Shown here piece after piece: positions 42,948-50,705 of a stretch of 64,000 bases of DNA. The notes under the pieces were generated by a model. That model worked only from the letters and a program-made list of their open reading frames with translations. It made no database searches and was not told the DNA's origin. Numbering within the stretch: the first letter of the stretch is position 1; each line of letters begins with the position of its first letter. The stretch spans positions 118,580 through 182,579 of the forward strand of contig NZ_QKZK01000003.1 in the NCBI RefSeq assembly GCF_003254275.1. The letters run 5' to 3'. The position numbers and the translations under genes were made by a program. Source of the DNA: Breznakibacter xylanolyticus (GTDB lineage Bacteria > Bacteroidota > Bacteroidia > Bacteroidales > Marinilabiliaceae).

Positions 42948-43556
42948 ATGAATACAAAAATCAATACTCGCTTTATTCTACTCTGTTTGGGCTTATTTAT
43001 AGGCTTAATTGGTTGTCATTTCCACCAAAATGATAACAACAAGTCAGATTCAATAATTCAACCTAATATAGCTCAAAAGCAAAATCCAATCGAATTATTC
43101 GACCTTATCTGTTTGTTTGCTCATGATCCTTCTTCCCCTTCACTCGAATGGGCAAATCAAGCGAACAATCCTGACATCCTTTGGTCTAATTCTGGTATTC
43201 TAATGTCCGATGATCGCTTCTATCGTCATGGGCAGGCAATTGTTTCTGTTAACAATCAATTATTAAATTGTCTTGATGTCAATTCTGTTCCTTGCAAATG
43301 GGATCTGGTTTTATCTGGCTCTCGCTGTGGTTACAACTCCTGTCTGATTCAAAGTGTCCATCATCAAGCTTTCAACGAAATATCTTTACCTGAACTTTTT
43401 AAGGGAAGAAATTTTAACTGCAAAGTAATTGATCATGATGACTTTACTTCACGTTATACATTCTCAATTCCCGGAAAAACTCCATTCCTCCTGTCAATCT
43501 CTTGGTCTTGTGGCTCTGCTGGCTGTTCGCTGAAAATCATTTGCGATTATGAATAA
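42948..43556 (+). CDS. Predicted lipoprotein of unknown function
   Basis: This 202-residue protein has a lipoprotein signal (MNTKINTRFILLCLGLFIG, then LIGC as lipobox). The mature part contains several Cys residues, with a C-terminal pattern WSCGSAGCSLKIIC that may form disulfides. No domain is recognised. I use the ATG at 42948, since the open frame from 42879 overlaps the inverted repeat and lacks a signal there. It sits in the envelope-protein group before the CHAT operon. Confidence 0.65.
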   Translation: MNTKINTRFILLCLGLFIGLIGCHFHQNDNNKSDSIIQPNIAQKQNPIELFDLICLFAHDPSSPSLEWANQANNPDILWSNSGILMSDDRFYRHGQAIVSVNNQLLNCLDVNSVPCKWDLVLSGSRCGYNSCLIQSVHHQAFNEISLPELFKGRNFNCKVIDHDDFTSRYTFSIPGKTPFLLSISWSCGSAGCSLKIICDYE

Positions 43557-43579
43557 TTTCACCATTAAACCATCTGAAT

Positions 43580-43759
43580 ATGAAAAAAGTATATCTCTCG
43601 TTGCTCTTCTCCATAATGACATTTACATCTATTCATGCAGAAAGAGAATGGGGCAAAATGTCTGACCTTGACGACAATGGCGGCTCATCGTGGATAATCT
43701 TTGCTATTATTTTCTTAATCGTAATAGTGAAAGTGATTTTTGATTCGAAGAAAAAGTGA
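43580..43759 (+). CDS. Small exported or membrane protein, 59 residues
   Basis: ATG at 43580 and TGA at 43757 frame a 59-residue protein with a signal peptide (MKKVYLSLLFSIMTFTSIHA), a short acidic segment and a C-terminal membrane span (WIIFAIIFLIVIVKVIF) ending in basic residues. It lies 23 bases after the lipoprotein gene. It looks genuine because of this architecture, but no family is recognised. Confidence 0.6.
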   Translation: MKKVYLSLLFSIMTFTSIHAEREWGKMSDLDDNGGSSWIIFAIIFLIVIVKVIFDSKKK

Positions 43760-43775
43760 AAATACAATCACGCCT

Positions 43776-46706
43776 TCACCTCAAAACAACAAACCCAGCC
43801 CAGGAATAAGGCTCCGGGTATTTCTTCTTCACCTTCAATTGTGCCTCTTTCAGCGCTTCGATTACCGACTTTCCGGTGAGATAGCCATCATAAAAGTGGA
43901 TCATCAATTCCGAAGTCGCTTCATCCGGCACTTGCCATAAACTCATCACAATATTTTTGACACCGGCCATTTTAAAGGCGCGTTGCAAACCATAAACTCC
44001 CTCACTGTCGCTTATATCTCCTAATCCGGTTTCACATGCCGACAACACCACCAAATCAACATGGGTTAAATCCATTCCCGATATTTCAGCGGAAGTCAAC
44101 ACGCCGTCTGTTTGCGTTCGGTTGTCCTGACCGTGCAATTCTCCCGAAAGCAAAAAACCGGAACGAATCATCGGGTTTGTCACAATCGTATATCCATCGC
44201 TGATCCCGTAGATGCTTTCCCGCATCACCGTACTCGTATTTTTTGGGTAATAAAAACCATGCGTGGCAATATGTATCAAGCGTATTTTATCGTCACTTTC
44301 CAAACATCGAAAATTGGCTTCTGTGGCATTTATCCCGCAATAAATATTGTATTTCAACCCTCTTTTATCCATCAGTTGCGCTATCGTGCTGATTTCTTTG
44401 CGCGTTCCGGGTAGTGCAGCAAATCGACCTGATAAAATGTTACGGGTGATTTCTTTTTGAACATCATTTCCCCAAGCGGCGGTTTCGGCCATAGTACCAA
44501 ATGTAACATCTCCAAATAATGCCACATTCATCAGCGTTTGCGTGCTATCTTCCTTGGTGTTCCATATCTCCTTCAGGCTGCTTAAGGTCTCCAGACTGTA
44601 CGACTCATCAATCGTGAGTGCAGCAAATGATACCCTGTGCAAAATGCCACTCAACGATACAAATACCCGACTGGCTCCCTCAAGATGCTTTGTCACTGGC
44701 GCCCAAACCATTTTGTACATTTGCCCGTGTTGATTGTCGGAGTAAAGGGCATTTATATTGTCTTTCGAACAGCCTCCCAGCAATGCCTCTATTTCACGTT
44801 CTTCTGCCAATGGCACCAGCTTCAAATCAGCACTATGTGGGGTAACAATCACTGCATAATACCGATTCGCGATGGGATTTAACGGATCAATCGGAAAATT
44901 GACAAATTCAATTGCCACCTCATCATCATTCAGTTGGTCACGTACCTTCTGCCAGGTAATCTGTTTTAAAAAATATGCTTTTGTGTCGGCATGTTGCTCT
45001 ACCTTTTCTATTAGCTGGTGTTCTTCCATCGTCAGGGTGTCAAGCAGATCCATCAATTGCTCTCGCTGATGCACTTGCAGCATTGCTTTTATTTCCGATT
45101 CCTTTTTACGTTTTACAATGTCTCGATATAACTTCTCTGCGTTATCGTCACGTAGTTGTTTAATAACCGCTTCAAATGCTTGTTGCGATTGCAGTGCGCC
45201 ATGCTTTAAACACAACACATTGTTGAGCACCTTGCCAATATTCCCTGCGCCGTTTTGCTGCAAATAAAACGCATTGATGATTCGGGCATCAGTCTCAAAT
45301 CGTCTGGTAAAAAACTCTTTTTCTTCGAGCGTTGTTGTTTCAAAATATTGAGCCATCAACATTTTTAACGTGCTGTCTGCTTCTGCCATCATTTGAATCG
45401 CCTTGGCTTGATGCCCCAACGCACCATAAGTGAGTGCTGTTTGGATGGCTGGTTGAATATTCTCCTGAATTGAATAGCCTGACGGTTTTATGGTTTGCCA
45501 AAAAATACGGTATTGCTCGTTGGCCTTCTGATACTGTTTCTGCCTAAAATAGAACGCAGCCAATGCCCTTTTTTGAATTGCCATAATCCGTTGCGGCATT
45601 TCTTCACTTGACGCGATGGCTTCCTCAAAATATGTTTCTGCTTCCTTGTAATTGCCGGCAAATTCTTCATACAATCCCATTTGATTGAGATAATAGGTGT
45701 AAATTTCATCACCTTCAAAGGTCGATGAAAGCTCATTTGCTTTCTCTGCAAATTGCCGTGCCTCTGTAACATTACGGCTGCTTATTTTTGAATTGAGCAT
45801 GGCAAGCACAACCCCAAAATACATGGTCGTTTCTTGGTACGCATCATCAGTGGACATTTTTTCGTAAGCCTGTTCTCTGATTTGCAATCCTTTGACTATA
45901 TCGCCTCGCGATTCTGCATATTGGGCGTAGGTCAGCATCAATATGAGGGAATAAACACGCTCCCTTTCATCCATCTTCTGAAATTCATGATTCAGATTTC
46001 GAAACCATTCATCTGCTTTCACCACATTGCCCTTACTGAGTTCTATTTTGGCAAGACGGATTTTGGTGTCCATGACATTGGTGCGTTGTTCTGAATCCAT
46101 TTGTTGTGCGATGAACAGGCATTGGCGGTACAATTGCTCCGCCTTTTCAATATCCTTCCCAAGGTTTTCAAGGCAAAAAGCATAATTAAACTCAATCCGG
46201 TAATGTCGCCTCTGCAAAAATTGGTTGCCCCATTGGGAACTGACAAAGGCTTTTTTTAAAATCCAGAATTCCGATGTAATTGTTTTCTCGTTCTGGCTCT
46301 TTTCATACAAAGTTGCTGCATACGTCAGAGCCTTTTCATACTTCCCTTCTGTAAAATACTCCTCAGTTTGATTGACATATTGGTACTTGTTATCGACCTG
46401 ATGTACCAGCCATGCAACCGGAACATATTCTATTACCAGACCCAAAATCCCAAAAACAACAATCAATATCCAAAATCCGATGTTGTGTGCGACTTTTCTG
46501 AAATTGCGTACGAAGTGGTAAACCCCCACCATCAGAAACAACACAACAAACAGGGTCACAATAAGCATTCCCCCATATTTGTAAATCCCCCACAAACCGG
46601 TCGGTTGCATTACAAACCACAACAAATTGGCAATGTTGACACAGAGATATAAAATGACAATAATCACTAAGCCATAAAAACTTTGCCGCAATGTTTGTTT
46701 TTTCAT
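43776..46706 (-). CDS. CHAT-domain caspase-like protease with membrane spans and TPR repeats
   Basis: This 976-residue protein has three membrane spans in its first ~110 residues, about ten TPR-like helical repeats (~130-560), then a C-terminal CHAT domain (~640-976). The catalytic dyad is visible as His in LIHIATHGFYYPK and Cys in VDLVVLSACETGLGD. Such CHAT proteases cleave partners in stress and phage-defence pathways. The gene follows an ECF sigma/anti-sigma pair, 13 bases after the anti-sigma stop, on the same strand. The TPR region is likely the sensor. No substrate is identifiable next to it. Confidence 0.87.
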   Translation of the reverse strand: MKKQTLRQSFYGLVIIVILYLCVNIANLLWFVMQPTGLWGIYKYGGMLIVTLFVVLFLMVGVYHFVRNFRKVAHNIGFWILIVVFGILGLVIEYVPVAWLVHQVDNKYQYVNQTEEYFTEGKYEKALTYAATLYEKSQNEKTITSEFWILKKAFVSSQWGNQFLQRRHYRIEFNYAFCLENLGKDIEKAEQLYRQCLFIAQQMDSEQRTNVMDTKIRLAKIELSKGNVVKADEWFRNLNHEFQKMDERERVYSLILMLTYAQYAESRGDIVKGLQIREQAYEKMSTDDAYQETTMYFGVVLAMLNSKISSRNVTEARQFAEKANELSSTFEGDEIYTYYLNQMGLYEEFAGNYKEAETYFEEAIASSEEMPQRIMAIQKRALAAFYFRQKQYQKANEQYRIFWQTIKPSGYSIQENIQPAIQTALTYGALGHQAKAIQMMAEADSTLKMLMAQYFETTTLEEKEFFTRRFETDARIINAFYLQQNGAGNIGKVLNNVLCLKHGALQSQQAFEAVIKQLRDDNAEKLYRDIVKRKKESEIKAMLQVHQREQLMDLLDTLTMEEHQLIEKVEQHADTKAYFLKQITWQKVRDQLNDDEVAIEFVNFPIDPLNPIANRYYAVIVTPHSADLKLVPLAEEREIEALLGGCSKDNINALYSDNQHGQMYKMVWAPVTKHLEGASRVFVSLSGILHRVSFAALTIDESYSLETLSSLKEIWNTKEDSTQTLMNVALFGDVTFGTMAETAAWGNDVQKEITRNILSGRFAALPGTRKEISTIAQLMDKRGLKYNIYCGINATEANFRCLESDDKIRLIHIATHGFYYPKNTSTVMRESIYGISDGYTIVTNPMIRSGFLLSGELHGQDNRTQTDGVLTSAEISGMDLTHVDLVVLSACETGLGDISDSEGVYGLQRAFKMAGVKNIVMSLWQVPDEATSELMIHFYDGYLTGKSVIEALKEAQLKVKKKYPEPYSWAGFVVLR

Positions 46707-46719
46707 GTAAGCCTTTTTA

Positions 46720-47640
46720 TCAGAACCATCTCAATTCTTTCAGCATCGCTTTCGATAACGATGATTGGTGTGGATACAGTGCTTGCATCTTTTGAATGGC
46801 GGTTTTTGCCTTTGATAGGTTGCCGTTTTGAATATAGGCCAACGACAGGTAATAAAGCACATCTGCTCCGAAGGATGCGTTGTCGCGATTCAGTTCTTCA
46901 AAAATACCAACACAATCCTTTTTTTGTAACAAACGGCTCAAGCCCAAATAGAAATAGAGCCTTGCATTTTTTTCGTGCAATGATTCGATTGACTGCAACA
47001 GTTTTTCTGCATTGGGGTAATCGCGGGCTGCTATTTGCTTTATGGCTGCTATGGCAATCTCACTTTCCTGTGCTGTCATCCCTTCAATCAGTGTGTTATT
47101 ACCCCTCACCAGGTCGTTGGTCGTAGTTGATATGGTTATGGATGTCGGCACCAGTCCTGCATACTTTTCTACAAAGGCGTCATTCGATAGCTGTGTGGGC
47201 TGCCAAATCATGACCACCCCTGCTATCATGGCTGCGGCAAAGGTGACATAACCTATTAACTTCCGTCTGGGGCGCATTGTAATAGTCAGTTGCTTGTCTG
47301 CTCGCTCTTCCTCCATTTCTTCTCGGGCTCGCTTTATCTGTTCTTCCACCAAGGCTCGCGTGCGTATTTGCGTCACAAGTGTTGTTTCCAGTTCGGATTG
47401 TGAAACAGTCTCTTCGTTCCATTCGTCATTGTTGCCTTCTGCCTGAGCCAGTTCCTCTTTTGCAGCTTTAATCTGTTGTTCGGCGTTTGCCCTCGACCTA
47501 AGCTGTTCTATTAATTGCCGTTGCACTTCTACTGCATTTTTCAGCTTTTCATCATGTTGAAGGTTGGCTTCAAATGCACTTTTTTCAACATCGCTCATCT
47601 CACCACGTAGGTAGCGCTCCACATTCTCTTGCTCTTTCAT
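46720..47640 (-). CDS. Anti-sigma-factor-like membrane protein
   Basis: This 306-residue protein has an N-terminal cytoplasmic region that begins ENVERYLRGEMSDVEKSAFE, the pattern of Bacteroidetes anti-sigma/zinc-finger-like domains lacking the zinc site. Coiled-coil segments follow to ~130, then a single span (LIGYVTFAAAMIAGVVMIW) and an extracytoplasmic TPR-like region to the end. It overlaps the sigma factor gene by four bases, the usual sigma/anti-sigma arrangement. It should hold the sigma factor inactive until a signal arrives. Confidence 0.75.
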   Translation of the reverse strand: MKEQENVERYLRGEMSDVEKSAFEANLQHDEKLKNAVEVQRQLIEQLRSRANAEQQIKAAKEELAQAEGNNDEWNEETVSQSELETTLVTQIRTRALVEEQIKRAREEMEEERADKQLTITMRPRRKLIGYVTFAAAMIAGVVMIWQPTQLSNDAFVEKYAGLVPTSITISTTTNDLVRGNNTLIEGMTAQESEIAIAAIKQIAARDYPNAEKLLQSIESLHEKNARLYFYLGLSRLLQKKDCVGIFEELNRDNASFGADVLYYLSLAYIQNGNLSKAKTAIQKMQALYPHQSSLSKAMLKELRWF

Positions 47641-48236
47641 GATGGTTCTCCCATTAATTGTTGGCGCTCCTCGCTCGTTATCATCTCGGCATCTTCCAAT
47701 TCGCTCAGGTACATCTTCTTCAATGTCTTCATGCAGCGCGACCTTTGGTTTTTCACAGTATCTGTCGATTGATAATTGGTCTGTTCCACGATTTCCTTAT
47801 CGCTCTTTTCGTGGTACCAGTACAGTGTCAGCAGGGTTTTGCACGGATCTGTCAATTTACCCACTATTTGATTGAGCAACATCGTCTTTTTATCCAATTC
47901 GGGCAACAAATCACTGTCGGGTTCCTCAATATCATGGATGCGTTCCGTCAGCCAAATCTTTCCCTTGCGCTTCATCTCATCAATGGCCATGTTGCGCCCT
48001 ATGCTGAAAATAAAGGTCTTGATACTACAACGCATGTCTGTCAGCTTTCCCGCATTCACATACCCGCAAAACACCTGAAAACTCTCACTATAGATATCCT
48101 CCACCTCGTCAGTCCTTAAATCAGAAAAGGACTGTCGCATATATCCTATAAAGGCACTGTAATGTTGCTTATACAATTGGGTAATCACTCGGGGATTGGA
48201 TTGACGAATCAGTTGTATCGTTTCTTGATCATTCAT
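47637..48236 (-). CDS. ECF-family RNA polymerase sigma factor
   Basis: This 199-residue sigma-70-like factor has region 2 (FIGYMRQSFSDLRTDEVEDIY, then IKTFIFSIGRNMAIDEMKRK) and region 4 (LNQIVGKLTDPCKTLLTLYW and HEKSDKEIVEQTNYQSTDTVK). I start at ATG 48236. It opens the sigma/anti-sigma/CHAT operon and most likely drives it by autoregulation, together with the nearby secreted genes. The signal is unknown. Confidence 0.9.
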   Translation of the reverse strand: MNDQETIQLIRQSNPRVITQLYKQHYSAFIGYMRQSFSDLRTDEVEDIYSESFQVFCGYVNAGKLTDMRCSIKTFIFSIGRNMAIDEMKRKGKIWLTERIHDIEEPDSDLLPELDKKTMLLNQIVGKLTDPCKTLLTLYWYHEKSDKEIVEQTNYQSTDTVKNQRSRCMKTLKKMYLSELEDAEMITSEERQQLMGEPS

Positions 48237-48382
48237 TTTACACAATATTCTGATGATTAATAAAAAAGCATGACGTCATATGGCTAAATCTTCATAAATT
48301 TGTTCCTAAAATATCTATTTTTGAGTTAATTCGTGATCAATTCAAAAATAAAAAGACATTATACCAAACTCGATTTTTGTGT

Positions 48383-49522
48383 ATGAGAAGGATAAATTTT
48401 GATAATTTGCTATTAATTCACCTTCAGTTTGATAAACTGAATACTAGTCACTTTATTAGTTCTTCGGAATTACTGTGTGAAAAAATGATAACAGAAAGCT
48501 ATGTAAATCAAGGCAATGATATTAGGTGTAAAAAAATAAATATTGTAAATAAAATATTCTGCAATAAGAATGAAATTACAAATTCAATTTTATTTGAAAA
48601 TATAAAAGGTATTATTTCTCCAGTAAATCACGATTTGCTAGTAACTATTTTTTACAATGGTCACTTTTTTGAAGTTGCTTGCAAAGCAATAGTTACGAAT
48701 TTTAAGGAACGTAAATTTATTCTTTGTGATTTAATAACCATTGATAAAAATATGTTTCCCTTACATGAATTAGAAATAATAAAATGGCTAGTTAATCCAA
48801 CTTGCTGGGAAAAGCTAGTAAATGACTCGAAATATCTTGATAGAGAAGAAATTAGCAATATAGTTGTAAATAAAATTGTATCTATCGCTTGTCATTCTGT
48901 ATATGATGGCACATACACTTATAATTCTAATGACCCTAATGTAGAAAAAATAAAAAATGCTTATAATTCATGCTATATTCATTCAATAGAAGTTTTAAAT
49001 AATTCAAAAAATAAATTTAAAACAATAAGACAATTTATACCTCCATCAGATCACGAATTAAGTTTTTTTGAAATATGGTCTAATATTAAATGTCGTCCAT
49101 ATAGTGATTTCGAAATTAATTACAATTTCGAAGCTAAATCAATTATGTTATCTTCAATGCACAAGGAAACTTTTTTAAAACGAGATAGTGATTTTAGATC
49201 ATATTTCAATGAAGAAACTGAAGAATATATTCTAAAGGCAAAGAAGTCATTTAATACCAGATATGAAATGAAAAATTTCATAATTGAGATTGAAAATGAC
49301 TTTATCAAAAATAATATCATCACAGCATTTACGCAAAATTTAGACACATTAGATTACTATACATACAATGTATTTTGTGATGATATTTTTACTATTTTAA
49401 ATAAAAGATTACAATTTGTCGAAAGTAAACCTTTTGATATTAGTTCGCCTGCAAATCATAATATTAGAGATAGTTATGATGAATTTGTATCATGGTTTAA
49501 AAAACCATTTATCCCGTATTGA
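48383..49522 (+). CDS. Unknown protein
   Basis: This 379-residue protein is not recognised. It is low in G+C content, rich in Asn, Ile and Lys, and has no signal peptide or span. Several Cys residues are spread through it. It is divergent from the sigma operon with a ~146-base gap, so they could share a control region, but it may simply be island cargo. Confidence 0.6.
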   Translation: MRRINFDNLLLIHLQFDKLNTSHFISSSELLCEKMITESYVNQGNDIRCKKINIVNKIFCNKNEITNSILFENIKGIISPVNHDLLVTIFYNGHFFEVACKAIVTNFKERKFILCDLITIDKNMFPLHELEIIKWLVNPTCWEKLVNDSKYLDREEISNIVVNKIVSIACHSVYDGTYTYNSNDPNVEKIKNAYNSCYIHSIEVLNNSKNKFKTIRQFIPPSDHELSFFEIWSNIKCRPYSDFEINYNFEAKSIMLSSMHKETFLKRDSDFRSYFNEETEEYILKAKKSFNTRYEMKNFIIEIENDFIKNNIITAFTQNLDTLDYYTYNVFCDDIFTILNKRLQFVESKPFDISSPANHNIRDSYDEFVSWFKKPFIPY

Positions 49523-49579
49523 AATCAATCTTTAAAAACGTAACAAAAGGCTCTTTATAACCCGTAAGTGTATTCGTTC

Positions 49580-50110
49580 ATGAAAATTACTGATAACATT
49601 TTACATAGTAGTGTTGAGCAAATAGCAGATTATTTAATTGAAGCAGGTATTTCATCATCGAAATTAATTGGTACATATGGAAATTCATTTATACCCGATG
49701 GAGCTGTTATTAAATTTACTGATTTTGAAATAAAAGGTGAAAGAGAAACTGTCGTTGATGGCGTAAAAATCCCTTCAACTCGATACATTCAGCTAATTAC
49801 AGATAAAGGCTATGTTTGTAGTCTATCACGCTTACAAGCATCGGTGTTTATTGGAGATCCGGAAAATGGGATTACAGAGATTCAAAGTGGCATCCATAAA
49901 GGTAAGTTTTTCCTAAAAACCAACACTACTCCAAATCCATTTTTAATGGGTAACCAAGCATCCGCATTAAAAAAATTAGTTGGTAAATCTTTTTTATGCA
50001 ACCATATTTCTGGTTTTCGTTCTATTTATTGCAGCGAAGGCTATCATTCTATTGATGAATTACAAATTGAACCTTACACAATTTGCAAACTGACAGAATA
50101 CAAATCATAA
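49580..50110 (+). CDS. Unknown protein
   Basis: This 176-residue soluble protein is not recognised. It has beta-rich segments (AVIKFTDFEIKGERETVVDG, YIQLITDKGYVCSLSRLQAS). It follows the preceding unknown gene by 57 bases on the same strand and is likely co-transcribed. I use ATG 49580. Confidence 0.55.
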   Translation: MKITDNILHSSVEQIADYLIEAGISSSKLIGTYGNSFIPDGAVIKFTDFEIKGERETVVDGVKIPSTRYIQLITDKGYVCSLSRLQASVFIGDPENGITEIQSGIHKGKFFLKTNTTPNPFLMGNQASALKKLVGKSFLCNHISGFRSIYCSEGYHSIDELQIEPYTICKLTEYKS

Positions 50111-50213
50111 TAATATAAAATACCAAGATATAAGTAGATCCGTAACAAAGTCTGATAACACTCCTATTTCATTTCCTCTGTGCCTGAATTTACTTTATAA
50201 ATGCACAAACCAA

Positions 50214-50705
50214 TTAGTTTTCAGGAAATACATGCCCTACAATATTTCCTTCCATCAGAGTAATGCTACAACATAATGGAAGCTTATCTCCAAACAGTTG
50301 TGATATTCCACTTTTAGGTGATATTCTAATTTCTCCTAAAAGTTCATTTTGAAATTTACCACCTTTTAACCAAACACCGGAGATTAATTTCCCATTAGAT
50401 TCAGATCTAAATCTCTTTACAATAACCTCCCAATCTTGTACTTCTAAAACTTTTGGCAAAACATCAATAAATTCCTCGATTGTTTCACATGCAGCAGCTT
50501 CAATAAGTGTACTTAAGTCATGCATGTTTATTTTTTCTGAGAAATAGTTTACACGACCAGGTTCGTCGCAATATTTTTTAGACTTCACTATTACATAGTA
50601 TTGTTCATACTCCTTTCGTACAAGTTGTAATTGAATAACATTATCTCCAATTACAGCATAAACATCCCCCCAATAGAATGGGCCTTCGTATAAATGTTTT
50701 TTCAT
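50214..50705 (-). CDS. Unknown protein
   Basis: This 163-residue protein is not recognised. It looks soluble, with mixed strands and helices (IQLQLVRKEYEQYYVIVKSK) and no signal peptide. It converges with the gene before it. Function unknown. Confidence 0.55.
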   Translation of the reverse strand: MKKHLYEGPFYWGDVYAVIGDNVIQLQLVRKEYEQYYVIVKSKKYCDEPGRVNYFSEKINMHDLSTLIEAAACETIEEFIDVLPKVLEVQDWEVIVKRFRSESNGKLISGVWLKGGKFQNELLGEIRISPKSGISQLFGDKLPLCCSITLMEGNIVGHVFPEN

